Source: JAAZHD01 sp012510895
GTDB lineage: Bacteria > Bacillota > Clostridia > Caldicoprobacterales > DTU083
NCBI GenBank assembly: GCA_050951465.1
Contig: JBMNJC010000010.1
Coordinates: 186,001 to 250,000, forward strand
Direction: 5' to 3'
DNA length: 64,000 nt
Numbering within the stretch: position 1 is the stretch's first letter; the number at the start of each line of letters is the position of its first letter. Position numbers and translations under genes: made by a program. Below the pieces are notes generated by a model that was given only the letters and a program-made list of their open reading frames with translations, did not search any database and had not been told where the DNA came from. Positions 45,479 through 55,900 of the stretch are shown here, piece after piece.

Positions 45479-45507
45479 TTGAGCCGGTGACTCCGATATG
45501 TTATAAT
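45479..45507 (+). promoter_or_regulatory. Sigma-A promoter of the sugar isomerase-like gene
   Basis: TTGAGC at 45479-45484, exactly 17 bases, then TATAAT at 45502-45507. A leader of about 115 bases follows before the gene. Confidence 0.7.
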
Positions 45508-45630
45508 TGTTTCGGGTATTTATTCACAAATAAAAATTTAATTTTACAGCATTTATTATGAAAATAATAACAATAACAGCTGAATGATTCTTGCAATCTC
45601 AATTTGAATTAAGCGAAGGGGGAAGTTCAC

Positions 45631-46512
45631 ATGAAGTTGGGCGTCAGTTCTTACAGTTTTCACAGGCTGGTTCGCAGCGGTCAAATGTCACTTTTGGATG
45701 TCATATCCAAGGCCAAAGAAATGGGTTTTGATGTAATCGAATTCAGCACCTTCATTCTGCCGGAAGGGGAGACCCCTGTTTCCTTTGCGCCGAAAATAAG
45801 GGAAGAGTGCGAGCGTGTTGGCATAGAAGTAGCCAATTACACCATCGCCGGCGATTTTATCAATGGATGCGGCGGAGATTTGGATGCCGAAATTGAGAGG
45901 CTTAAGGAAGAAGTCAGGGTAGCACAGATATTAGGAAGCCCTGGCATGCGCCATGATGCAGCGTGGGGTTTTACTGAAGATTATAAAGGGGTACGCAGTT
46001 TCGATGCAGTACTGCCCAGGCTGGCCAAAGGCTGCCGTGCTGTTACGGAATATGCCCAGGAACTGGGGATCAGGACCATGGTAGAGAACCATGGACGATT
46101 CGCACAGGACAGCGATCGGATAGAAAAGCTGGTCACTGCAGTGGACCATCCTAATTTCGGCGTATTGGTAGATATGGGCAATTTCCTTTGTGTTGATGAA
46201 GCTCCGGAGAAGGCCGTAGGCCGCTTAATGCCTCATGCATTCCATGTTCATGCGAAAGACTTCCATGTTAAGTCCGGAAATGAGCCCAATCCGGGTAAGG
46301 GATGGTTTGAAACAAGAGGCGGCAATTACTTAAGGGGCGCCGTAATCGGTCATGGCAATGTACCCATACTTCAATGCCTGAAAGTAATGAAAAACAATAA
46401 TTATAACGGTGTTCTTTCCATTGAATTTGAAGGCATTGAGGACCCGCTGACAGGAATCGAGATCGGCTTTGAGAACTTGAAATCTTATGTAGAGCAGGTT
46501 TTCAAGGATTAA
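45631..46512 (+). CDS. Sugar phosphate isomerase/epimerase (TIM barrel), second copy
   Basis: 293 residues, xylose-isomerase-like TIM barrel. Visible blocks: GVSSYSFHRLV, AKEMGFDVIEFSTF, ELGIRTMVENHGRF with the catalytic Glu and His, NFGVLVDMGNFLC, FHVHAKDFHV and the closing VLSIEFEGIEDP. Cytoplasmic. It is a distant relative of the minus-strand copy at 32634-33467; the metal ligands are Glu, Asp, His and Glu as in the family. GGGGGAAG ribosome site. Substrate unknown. Confidence 0.9.
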   Translation: MKLGVSSYSFHRLVRSGQMSLLDVISKAKEMGFDVIEFSTFILPEGETPVSFAPKIREECERVGIEVANYTIAGDFINGCGGDLDAEIERLKEEVRVAQILGSPGMRHDAAWGFTEDYKGVRSFDAVLPRLAKGCRAVTEYAQELGIRTMVENHGRFAQDSDRIEKLVTAVDHPNFGVLVDMGNFLCVDEAPEKAVGRLMPHAFHVHAKDFHVKSGNEPNPGKGWFETRGGNYLRGAVIGHGNVPILQCLKVMKNNNYNGVLSIEFEGIEDPLTGIEIGFENLKSYVEQVFKD

Positions 46513-46738
46513 CCGGCTGACTGTTACAGTGATTAACTTATTTTGTCTATACATATGGTACAAAAAGTGATAAAATGTGTTAGAATAGTATTAAGCTGAT
46601 CTATGCCAGCTGTACCTTATGCATAATCATCCTTTGGAAATAAACACTATATATGTTCGGTAAGGTATGGATGATTTACATGAAGGTAAGAGTTTAAATC
46701 ACATATGATTTATTAAAATTATCAGAGGAGGAAAAGTA

Positions 46739-49700
46739 ATGGCCAAAAATATTAAAACCATGGACGGCAACCAGGCAGCGTCTTATATGTCCTACGCCTT
46801 TACTGAAGTTGCCGCCATTTATCCCATTACACCATCATCTAATATGGCAGAAAACGTAGATGAATGGGCTGCACATGGGAAGAAAAATATATTTGGACAA
46901 GAAGTTAAGGTCGTAGAAATGCAGTCAGAAGCAGGAGCTGCAGGAACTGTGCATGGTTCCCTGGTTTCCGGCGCTTTAACCACTACTTATACTGCATCTC
47001 AGGGTCTTTTGCTGATGATCCCCAATATGTATAAAATTGCCGGAGAATTGCTGCCGGCTGTATTCCATGTCAGTGCCAGAGCAATAGCTGCTCATGCCCT
47101 GTCTATTTTTGGAGACCATCAGGATGTTATGGCATGCCGTCAGACCGGTTTTGCACTGCTGGCATCCGCCAGTGTACAGGAGGTTATGGACCTGGCTGCC
47201 GTTGCTCACCTGTCCGCTATTAAGTCCAGGGTACCCTTCCTGCACTTCTTTGATGGGTTCCGTACTTCTCACGAGATTCAGAAAATCGAAGTTATCGATT
47301 ATGAAGATGTAAAACCCCTGTTGGATTCTGAAGCCCTGAAGGAATTCAGAAACCGCTCCATTAATCCCAACAGGCCTACAGTTAAAGGTACCGCTCAGAA
47401 CCCCGACATTTATTTCCAGGGAAGAGAAGCTGCCAATAAATATTTTGCAGCCGTACCCGAAGTGGTTTCATATTATATGGATGAGCTGGCCAAAATCACA
47501 GGCCGCAAGTACCAGCTTTTTGATTATTACGGTGCGCCGGATGCAGAATATGTTATTGTTGCCATGGGTTCTGTCTGCGACACCATTGACGAAACCATTG
47601 ACTATCTGATGAGCAAGGGAGAAAAGGTAGGCACCATTCGTGTTCGCCTGTATCGCCCCTTCTCTGCAGAGCATTTCCTGAAAGTGCTTCCTGAAACAAC
47701 AAAGAAAATTGCTGTGCTTGACAGAACAAAAGAGCCGGGCTCCCTGGGAGAACCGCTTTATCAGGACGTACTTCATGTATTCTATAAACACGACAAAAAG
47801 CCTGCTATAGTAGGCGGACGCTATGGTTTGGGTTCCAAAGACACAACACCTTCCCAGATTATTTCCGTATTCCGGAATCTGCAGAAAGATCAGCCCAAAG
47901 ACAACTTTACCGTCGGTATTGTTGATGACGTAACCAATACATCATTGGAAGAAGTCGAAATGGTAGATACCACTCCTGCAGGCACAATCAGCTGCAAGTT
48001 CTGGGGACTGGGTTCCGATGGTACAGTTGGCGCCAATAAACAGGCAATTAAGATTATCGGAGATAACACAGACCTGTATGCACAGGGATATTTCTCATAC
48101 GACAGTAAGAAATCCGGCGGAACTACCGTTTCCCACCTGCGTTTCGGACCCTCGCCGATTAAATCTCCTTACCTGGTAGTTTCTGCAGACTATATTGCCT
48201 GCCACAACAGATCCTTCATATATCAGACCGATGTATTGGCCGGAATTAAAGAAGGAGGCACTTTTGTACTGAACTGCCCCTGGACTGAAGAAGAGTTAGA
48301 CGAAAGACTGCCGGCAGCCATGAAGAGAACCATTGCTCAGAAGAAACTTAAATTCTATGTAATAGATGCTATTAAGATTGCCGGTGAAGTTGGTCTGGGC
48401 AACCGTATCAACATGATCATGCAGTCAGCATTCTTCAAACTGGCCAATGTAATCCCGCTGGATGATGCTGTTAAGTATCTGAAAGAATCCATAGTTGCAG
48501 CTTATGGCAGAAAGGGCCAAAAAGTTGTTGACATGAATCACAAAGCTGTTGATATGGGTATTGATGCTTTGGTTGAGATAAAGGTTCCTGAGCATTGGGC
48601 CGATGCAAAAGATGATGAGCCCGTTAAAGCTGCAGACGAGCCTGAATTTATCACTAAGATTCAGCAGCCCATGGCCAGACTGGAAGGCGACAAACTGCCG
48701 GTCAGCACCTTTACGGAAGCAGGTATGGAAGACGGTACCTTCCCGACAGGTACTACAGCTTATGAAAAACGCGGTATTGCCGTTAATATACCTGAATGGC
48801 AGATAGATAATTGTATCCAGTGTAATCAGTGTTCCTTTGTATGTCCCCATGCTGTCATCAGGCCTTATCTCTTAAATGATGAGGAACTGGCAAAGGCTCC
48901 TGAAACATTTAAGACCAAGAAGCCTATAGGCAGAGGCATGGATGGCTTGCACTACAGGATCCAGGTAAGCCCCCTGGATTGCACCGGATGCGGCAACTGT
49001 GCTGATATTTGTCCTGCTCCCAAGAAGGCATTGATAATGAAAGATGCAGATGAGCAGACTGAACTGGAAGCTGATAACGCTGCATTTGCTGCAACCGTTA
49101 CCGATAAGGATGTAATGTCCAAAACAACCCTTAAGGGCAGCCAGTTTGTAAGTCCTTTGTTTGAGTTCCACGGTGCATGCCCCGGCTGCGGTGAAACCCC
49201 CTATATCAAGCTGATTACTCAGTTGTTCGGGGATCGGATGATGATCGCCAATGCCACAGGATGTTCCTCAATTTACGGTGCAAGTGCTCCCTCTATTCCT
49301 TATACAACCAACAGAAAAGGAAGAGGTCCTGCCTGGGCTAACTCACTGTTTGAAGACAATGCCGAGTACGGATACGGTATGCTTCTGGGTACAAAACAGA
49401 TTCGCGAGAAATTGGCAGATTACGTGAAGGAAGGACTTAAAGCCGACTTCCCGGAAGAGCTTAAGAAAGCTTTCCAGGATTGGCTGGATGCATTTGATGA
49501 CGGAGAAGCATCCAGGGCAGCTTCTGATCACTTGCTGAAAGTTATAGAGGAAAAAGCTGATAAGAATAATAAGATTATTGCAGAAATTCTTGACAGAAAA
49601 GATTACCTGATTAAGCCTTCCCAGTGGATCTTCGGCGGAGACGGCTGGGCTTATGATATTGGCTACGGCGGACTGGATCATGTTCTGGCTTCCGGTGCTG

Positions 49701-50278
49701 ATGTGAATATTCTGGTTCTGGATACAGAGGTATATTCCAACACCGGCGGACAGTCCTCCAAATCCACACCAACTGCTGCTGTTGCCAAGTTTGCGGCATC
49801 CGGTAAGAAGATCCGGAAGAAAGATCTGGGTGCAATGGCTATGACCTATGGTTATGTATATGTTGCCCAGATTGCAATGGGTGCCAATATGAATCATACC
49901 ATTCGCGCCATCACTGAGGCAGAGAAATATAATGGACCGTCCCTGATCATTGCTTACTCTCCCTGCATCAACCATGGTATCCGAACAGGTATGGGCACTA
50001 CAATTAACCAGGAAAAACGAGCAGTTGAGTCCGGATACTGGCATCTGTATCGCTATAACCCGGAATTGAAGAAAGAGGGCAAGAATCCCTTCCAGCTGGA
50101 TTCCAAGGAACCCACTGGAGACTTCCAGGAATTCATTAATTCCGAGGTTCGCTATACGTCGCTGAGAAATACTTTCCCCGAACTTGCAGATGAAATGTTC
50201 AAGATTGCAGAAGAGCACGCAAGGGAAAGATATGAAAATTATAAACGTATGGCAGAATACGATTATTCCAAAGAATAA
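46739..50278 (+). CDS. nifJ: Pyruvate:ferredoxin (flavodoxin) oxidoreductase
   Basis: 1179 residues, the standard single-chain PFOR. It oxidises pyruvate and CoA to acetyl-CoA and CO2, reducing ferredoxin. The domains are in order: pyruvate-binding N-terminal domain (YPITPSSNMAE at about 29-39), the CoA-binding and gamma domains, a two-cluster ferredoxin domain with CIQCNQCSFVCPH (about 695) and CTGCGNCADICP (about 748), and the C-terminal thiamine diphosphate domain with GCPGCGETPY-like ACPGCGETPYIKL, IFGGDGWAYDIGYGG and DTEVYSNTGGQ. GAGGAGG precedes the ATG. Key to fermentative metabolism; intact. Confidence 0.98.
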   Translation: MAKNIKTMDGNQAASYMSYAFTEVAAIYPITPSSNMAENVDEWAAHGKKNIFGQEVKVVEMQSEAGAAGTVHGSLVSGALTTTYTASQGLLLMIPNMYKIAGELLPAVFHVSARAIAAHALSIFGDHQDVMACRQTGFALLASASVQEVMDLAAVAHLSAIKSRVPFLHFFDGFRTSHEIQKIEVIDYEDVKPLLDSEALKEFRNRSINPNRPTVKGTAQNPDIYFQGREAANKYFAAVPEVVSYYMDELAKITGRKYQLFDYYGAPDAEYVIVAMGSVCDTIDETIDYLMSKGEKVGTIRVRLYRPFSAEHFLKVLPETTKKIAVLDRTKEPGSLGEPLYQDVLHVFYKHDKKPAIVGGRYGLGSKDTTPSQIISVFRNLQKDQPKDNFTVGIVDDVTNTSLEEVEMVDTTPAGTISCKFWGLGSDGTVGANKQAIKIIGDNTDLYAQGYFSYDSKKSGGTTVSHLRFGPSPIKSPYLVVSADYIACHNRSFIYQTDVLAGIKEGGTFVLNCPWTEEELDERLPAAMKRTIAQKKLKFYVIDAIKIAGEVGLGNRINMIMQSAFFKLANVIPLDDAVKYLKESIVAAYGRKGQKVVDMNHKAVDMGIDALVEIKVPEHWADAKDDEPVKAADEPEFITKIQQPMARLEGDKLPVSTFTEAGMEDGTFPTGTTAYEKRGIAVNIPEWQIDNCIQCNQCSFVCPHAVIRPYLLNDEELAKAPETFKTKKPIGRGMDGLHYRIQVSPLDCTGCGNCADICPAPKKALIMKDADEQTELEADNAAFAATVTDKDVMSKTTLKGSQFVSPLFEFHGACPGCGETPYIKLITQLFGDRMMIANATGCSSIYGASAPSIPYTTNRKGRGPAWANSLFEDNAEYGYGMLLGTKQIREKLADYVKEGLKADFPEELKKAFQDWLDAFDDGEASRAASDHLLKVIEEKADKNNKIIAEILDRKDYLIKPSQWIFGGDGWAYDIGYGGLDHVLASGADVNILVLDTEVYSNTGGQSSKSTPTAAVAKFAASGKKIRKKDLGAMAMTYGYVYVAQIAMGANMNHTIRAITEAEKYNGPSLIIAYSPCINHGIRTGMGTTINQEKRAVESGYWHLYRYNPELKKEGKNPFQLDSKEPTGDFQEFINSEVRYTSLRNTFPELADEMFKIAEEHARERYENYKRMAEYDYSKE

Positions 50279-50294
50279 TAAATAACCTGCAAAA

Positions 50295-50333
50295 AAAGCT
50301 GCTGTGGACCAAAATGGCCTGCAGCAGCTTTTC
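50295..50333 (+). terminator. Intrinsic terminator after PFOR
   Basis: AAAGCTGCTG pairs with CAGCAGCTTT around a partly paired GG-CC inner loop, followed by T-rich sequence. It separates PFOR from the three-gene operon that starts at 50493. Confidence 0.85.
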
Positions 50334-50334
50334 G

Positions 50335-50363
50335 TTTACATATTGGGGTTTTTCGGATATAAT
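50335..50363 (+). promoter_or_regulatory. Sigma-A promoter of the TolQ-OmpA operon
   Basis: TTTACA at 50335-50340, exactly 17 bases, and TATAAT at 50358-50363. It begins two bases after the PFOR terminator, so the operon is an independent unit, with a leader of about 122 bases before the first ATG. Confidence 0.75.
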
Positions 50364-50492
50364 AACATCAAACTATTACTTTTCCAACTATGAGTTCACA
50401 GGGCATATGCATATATACTTATACATACAATTTTAATATATTCAAACAAAAGGACAGGTTATTAAAACATGTATTGATAAGGGGATATCACA

Positions 50493-52175
50493 ATGCAGCT
50501 AAACATAAAAGAAATGTTTATGAATCAGGAACCGTTTGGCCAAGTCATTTGTTCCGCAATCATAGTTTTATTTATTGTATATGCGGCGGTAGATATTATA
50601 AGGGTATTATGGTTTCAGAGGGTATATAAGAGTCTTATAAGAAAAAAGGAAAGTCCGGATCAAAAACCGGAATTCTTTGAGCACTATTACCTTAAGAATG
50701 TTTATGACCAATATATTGCTGCAAAGCAGGAAAATGCAAATGCTGTAGATCTCGACTCTATGCTGGACAAGGAGCTGCCCGTCTACCTGCGTGTAAGCAG
50801 GAATATAATATCTCTTTTTCCGGGTTTAATGACAGCCCTGGGCCTTCTTGGTACATTCTACGGGCTGTCAGCTGCAATATTGAAGTTGATTACTGAGTTT
50901 AATCAGCAATTTGCTTTCTCAAATGGGGGAGCGGATATGCAGTCATTCAAAGATATGGTTGACATATTGAGTTCCCCGTTAACCGGCATGAGTACTGCTT
51001 TTACAAGCAGCCTTCTGGGACTGTCCATGTCTGTGATTGCTAATCTGCTGCATAGTATATTTTTTGCTCACAGAGAAGAAAGGGCATTTGCTTATATTGT
51101 TGACTATTTTGAAAATGAAGTTGGTTTGAAATATGAGAGCGGATTTGACAGGGCTGTTATTAGGTTGAAAGACGGACTGAAGGAGAGCTTTGACAATTTC
51201 TCCGGCAGCGTTAAAGATCTCTCTCTTAATCTTAAAACATCCGTCGCAGCCATTGATCAATCAGCAGTCCGGCTTAATGATGCAATTGACGGACTCCATG
51301 GCCCGGTTGATAATTTCCGGAGCAGTATTGAACTATTCAAAGACGGGTGCAATATCCTGGATAAACAGACGGAAGCTATAGAAAAAATTACTGCCCGTTT
51401 AAGTGAGGAATTAAGCAATACACTGCATAAGGGACTTAATGAGCTTGTAAGCAGAATGGAGCAGGCAACACTGCAATTTTCAGACAAGCTCGATATGATT
51501 TCATCAGCCCAGGGCTCAGCTGTGACAGATGCCGTAGATAATATGAAAGATCTGATTGGAGGCATGAACCGAAATCTTGCGGCTTCAACAGCTTCCAATC
51601 AGGAAATTAAGCAGGCCTTGTCATCCCTGGACAGTACATACCATGACTACCAGGAAAGCATGCAATCAGTAAATCAAGCAATGGAAAACAACTATAAACT
51701 GCTCCTGGATTTGCAGGGAAATATCCAGAGACTTTCAGACAATATTACTGACAGATTGAGAGAAGCATTAAGTGATGCAGTTTCAACTGTTATGAATGAG
51801 TCATCCGGCCGCATGGCAAAACACCTGAGGCAGGAAACAGATCAAATGGTCAAGGCTGTAGCTGAGACAGGCAGACTGCTGCAGGAGCTGCGTGAGAATC
51901 TGAATAGTTCTATTAAGAACCTGGAAATGAAGTTAGCAGAGTTGTTAGACAACATACAGCATGGAAATGCAGTTTCCCGGGAATTTTTTATTCAATCCCT
52001 CAATGAAATGACCAATAAGGCAGCTGCCAGTTATGATGATTTCCATAAGAACATCATAGATCTCCATGAGACTGCAGCCCTTCTCCAAAAGGCTTTGAAT
52101 CATGTAATCGGAATGCAAATCCAAAACTCAGAAGGAGGGGAGGCTGTTGATGATATACAAACGGACAGGCTATAG
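50493..52175 (+). CDS. MotA/TolQ/ExbB-type channel protein with long coiled tail (ZorA-like)
   Basis: 560 residues. Three membrane segments: about 17-40, 102-125 and 165-192, with the MotA/TolQ/ExbB stretch ISLFPGLMTALGLLGTFYGLSAAI and GMSTAFTSSLLGLSMSVIANLL. From about 225 to 545 the protein is a long, heptad-rich cytoplasmic tail, the feature that distinguishes ZorA from flagellar MotA. It is cotranscribed with an OmpA-domain protein and a 1014-residue unknown. The general reading is an ion-driven or sensor motor of the Zorya type; TolQ/ExbB function is unlikely in a Gram-positive. AAGGGG ribosome site. Zorya identity is inferred, not proven. Confidence 0.82.
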   Translation: MQLNIKEMFMNQEPFGQVICSAIIVLFIVYAAVDIIRVLWFQRVYKSLIRKKESPDQKPEFFEHYYLKNVYDQYIAAKQENANAVDLDSMLDKELPVYLRVSRNIISLFPGLMTALGLLGTFYGLSAAILKLITEFNQQFAFSNGGADMQSFKDMVDILSSPLTGMSTAFTSSLLGLSMSVIANLLHSIFFAHREERAFAYIVDYFENEVGLKYESGFDRAVIRLKDGLKESFDNFSGSVKDLSLNLKTSVAAIDQSAVRLNDAIDGLHGPVDNFRSSIELFKDGCNILDKQTEAIEKITARLSEELSNTLHKGLNELVSRMEQATLQFSDKLDMISSAQGSAVTDAVDNMKDLIGGMNRNLAASTASNQEIKQALSSLDSTYHDYQESMQSVNQAMENNYKLLLDLQGNIQRLSDNITDRLREALSDAVSTVMNESSGRMAKHLRQETDQMVKAVAETGRLLQELRENLNSSIKNLEMKLAELLDNIQHGNAVSREFFIQSLNEMTNKAAASYDDFHKNIIDLHETAALLQKALNHVIGMQIQNSEGGEAVDDIQTDRL

Positions 52176-52953
52176 ACAAGGCAGGGAAAACAAAACCGAT
52201 TATTGGCCGTTTATCGTAAATTTAATATCATCTTTGGCTTTGGTCTTGTTCTTTGCCATGGCCTTGTTAGCAATAACGGCATCTTATAATTCATTGAGAT
52301 ATAAAGCGGCGGCGGAAGAATTGGAAAAAGAAAAACAGACACAGGAGAGCGAAAGCATAGAACTGGTAGAAAAGCATAAACAATTGGTGGATGATATTGA
52401 ACGTATTATCGGAGCCCGCCAAAAGATGTATGAAACAATTATGACTGAACTAAACGAGCACTTGGGACAGGGTACGGTTATGCGGGACGAGACCCGGCTG
52501 TATGTGAATGCAGAAACCTTGTTTGAGCCCAATAAATGGGAACTGACAGAAGCCGGCAGGGAACTGGCAGGAGAGCTGGGAAAAGCATTTATGAAAATTC
52601 TCAAGGAGCAGCATAAGTATATAGCAGACATGGAAAGCGGTGTCAGAATCCTCAACCTGGAGGTTATCGGTCACACAGACAACAGAGGCAAGGAAAGCGG
52701 GAACAGATTGCTTTCCGCACAACGCTCCGGTGTTTTTGTGGATTATATGTTATCGGAATTGTCTGAAGAAGGTCGTCATACATACGGTTCTTATTACAAA
52801 TCTTCCAGCATGTCCAAGTATTCGCCTATAGCCGGTACAGTCATTTCACAAACAGATGAAGAAAGGGCCAGAAATCGGAGAATTGAATTCGTTATCAACT
52901 TCTCGGATGAAGATTTCAACTATTTGCTTGAAAAATACTCCGAAAGCAGGTGA
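52150..52953 (+). CDS. OmpA-domain membrane protein (ZorB/MotB-like)
   Basis: 267 residues from the ATG at 52150, which overlaps the preceding gene by 26 bases and has GGAGGGGAGG upstream. One membrane segment at about 18-42, a coiled stretch at about 52-85 and a C-terminal OmpA-like domain (LEVIGHTDNRGKESGNRLLSAQRS and RARNRRIEFVI). It would plug and gate the channel formed by the preceding protein and bind peptidoglycan. The conserved membrane Asp of MotB/ZorB (W-P-x-x-x-D) appears as Asn-24 (YWPFIVNLISSL). That would block ordinary proton carriage. The three genes form one overlapping operon. Confidence 0.85.
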   Translation: MIYKRTGYRQGRENKTDYWPFIVNLISSLALVLFFAMALLAITASYNSLRYKAAAEELEKEKQTQESESIELVEKHKQLVDDIERIIGARQKMYETIMTELNEHLGQGTVMRDETRLYVNAETLFEPNKWELTEAGRELAGELGKAFMKILKEQHKYIADMESGVRILNLEVIGHTDNRGKESGNRLLSAQRSGVFVDYMLSELSEEGRHTYGSYYKSSSMSKYSPIAGTVISQTDEERARNRRIEFVINFSDEDFNYLLEKYSESR

Positions 52954-55900
52954 AATATTTGCACCATATAATCAGAGAATATTTTCTTGGCCAATCTTTA
53001 TCTGAGGATGTGGAAAGACTCACCGGCAAAGACTTTATACATGTGCTTGAAGTATTGGGTGAAAAATACTGGGCCGAAAAAATGAGAAGGCTTCATGAAG
53101 ATGAGAAACCGGCTGATGCTGTTTTGTCATTGCGGGAGCATCTAAATTACCCGGCACCTGTCAGCATTGAAATTAAAGATTCCAATGAAGTTCTGATAAA
53201 ACTAAAAGACTTTGCTGCTCAGCCCGGGATGTTTGAGAAGACTGTGGTTCAGGGTCGCTTTAATCTGATGCTGAATGGGCCCTATAAGCTGGATATAAAA
53301 CTTTTGACTGTCCGCATCAGGCATACCCAAAATGTCTTTAATATCAGGAAAAGAGTGACTGATGAAAATACAATGGCTGTCCATTACTCAGTTATGGCAG
53401 AGCCATCTCTTCTGTACCTGGGAGAACAAAGGGAGCTGATTACTTTATCGATTCCCGGCAGTTCCGTTCAGCACCTCATTCGAATTCAGCCTGAAGATCA
53501 TGTATTTGAAGACCGGCTGGATGAATGCAGGACATATGAGGAGTTGAAAGAATATTTTGATGAAATTCCTTTGGTTGCGGCAGATTATTTGGATTCGTCC
53601 AGGCATTTATATACAAATCTGATTAAGTGGCTGGAATATAAAGAGCTGAATACATGGCCCCTGGAACTGATGGGGAGTATCAGTGGGAGCACTTATGACG
53701 AGCGCCGCAGGAAGCTGTTTGGTTTTTTCAGGCTGCTGGGGCTTCCGAAAAAAGAAGATTCGCTGGAAAACTTGCCCGTGGAAGCGGCAGCTGCAGATGT
53801 CAAAAACACTGCAGGGAAGGCAAGGACACATAACAGGAGGGCTGATCTTAAGAAAGCTCTTAAGCTTGTAAGGGTTCATTTGTTTGCAATCTCTTGTTTA
53901 AATGAAGAAGACAGGAAGGCTCTGAGAGATAATGTCATAAACCTATGCAGGCAGATTATGGATCATGTACCGGGCAACTCATTAAGCAGCAGGCTTGCTG
54001 TACGGGCTGTTCTTATGTCAGGGCTTACAGATGCTGAGACTCCGTTAAGAATGCGGCATCTGTTGCCCCATGTATCAAAATGGGATGTTCGGGATGTAAG
54101 ATACGCACGCAAACTGTTATTTGAGCTGAATAAACAAAAGAAGATACCGGATTTAAGGCATTTGCCTCTTATATGGTATATTGGTCAGGCAGAAAAGAAT
54201 ACACGGCTAATTGACGATATAAAGAAAATGATTCTTACCAGGACGGTTACCTTCTTTCGGCTGCTGAGGCGCGACTTAATGTTGATTAAGGATGAAAAAC
54301 CAGACTTGTATGACCTGCTTTGGAACAAGTACCGTCTGATTTTGGAGAGCTGCAGGTTTGACAAAGAAGAAACTGAAGTCATTGTTCAGAAGCTGTTCAA
54401 TAATTCCGGCATTGATGAATTGCCTTTCCTGTTTTGGCGTTTGCTGCCTGATGCTTCTGCAGCAAAAATATTTATTAACTATATAGGTGAGAAGAATTTT
54501 CGTCCCGAATATTTAAAGGATTATCAGTCTCTGCTTATCAAATCTGAGCCTCATTACTGGGAAAGAAGCCCACTTATAAAACTGCTCATAGAGTTGCTGC
54601 CGTCCGTCAGCGAGCCGGATAAAACTCTTTTTAATTTATTGCAAAGCTCGAAAACGGCAGATGTTCCTTATATCAACCTGCTTAAACCGGCTTTGGATGA
54701 TGAATCGTTTTTTAACATAATCAATCAATGCAGGATGATCAATGGCAGTTTGGCTGATGAATGTGAAAAAAGACTGTTAAATGCAGAAAAACCATGGTCT
54801 GTTAATGCCTGGACAGCTGCTTTCAGGCTGACCCGGCTTTACTATATATCAGCAGATAAGTTGGCAGGTCAGAAAAATATAAAAGGACGCATATGCCTGC
54901 GATTCTGTTATTTGCATAAGGAGGCTGAAAATCCGCCGATAGTTATGTGGCCCGGTTCAAGAAGCCTGTGTTTTTTGGATGAGCCGGATCCGTATGCAGT
55001 CTGGGTGGAGCCGCTTAATCGGTTTTATCCGGCTGACAGCTTAGATATAGTAAAAAGGGAGATAAATGATCAAGCCCTGAAACTTCTTGTTAATGATGCA
55101 ATGGCTGGCAAAAACCTTAATCCGGCAGTGTATATTAAAGAACTGTCTGATCATTCTGACGCAGAAATATCCGAAACCTGGCCTACCCTTCATCCTGCAA
55201 TAGGAAAAATATTGAGTCTTGCTGTTCGCTGCTTCAGTATTTCTGATAAAGCGGATGGAATTAGTTATGGTACTGCTGCGATTGGGTGGACTGAGATCAG
55301 CCGACTTACTTTAAAACTATTTCGCTTCTACAGGCCGTCCGGCTTTACAGGATTAATGCATACGGTATATAAAGGACTGGTGCAGGAGGAGTCGGAAGAA
55401 ACAGGAATGAAATTGCTTGATCTTTTGATCCGCCTGGGTTCCCGAACATTAGCAAGCAAAGATTTTAACATTGGGGAGGATAATACTTGGGCTCAGGCTG
55501 TATATTTTCAAAATAAATACAGCAGGAACAATCTGTCTGAATTAGAATTTAGGAAGTATATTGCCAATCAGGGTTTGCATCATGAAAAACCCCATGTTAT
55601 TCTTAGCAGTCTGTGCGCTTTATACTTTAAGCAAACAGCAATGTATTATCCATATGGGCAGTATTTGATTAAGCATTGGGACTGGCTTCCAATGGAAATT
55701 GTTAATGATGCCGTTATTGTCCGTTATCTTATGCAGACAACTGACGACTACGAATTTAAACTAAAACAGTATCTGAACAAGGGAGAATACAGTGCAATCG
55801 GCATCCGCACTCTTGCTCAGGCATGGAGAAAACATGCCGGGCTGACACCTGTCATGGAGGAATATATCAGCAGATTAATATACAGAAAGAGCAGAAATGA

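Noticed and set aside
45492..45499. TCCGATAT before the isomerase-like gene as a third sigma-D promoter
   Set aside because: No TAAA lies 14-16 bases upstream (the bases there are CTTT). The overlapping sigma-A promoter is far better.
49343..50218. 291-codon minus-strand open frame within PFOR
   Set aside because: Antisense to the conserved thiamine domain of PFOR, cysteine- and serine-rich and without family features.
50390..50629. 79-codon plus-strand frame before the ZorA-like gene
   Set aside because: No ribosome site and it runs out of frame into the real gene at 50493; it reads like leader sequence.
50493..52953. Second flagellar motAB pair
   Set aside because: The first protein has a long coiled C-terminal tail that MotA lacks, and the partner lacks the MotB Asp. 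Flagellar motAB are already in the main operon.
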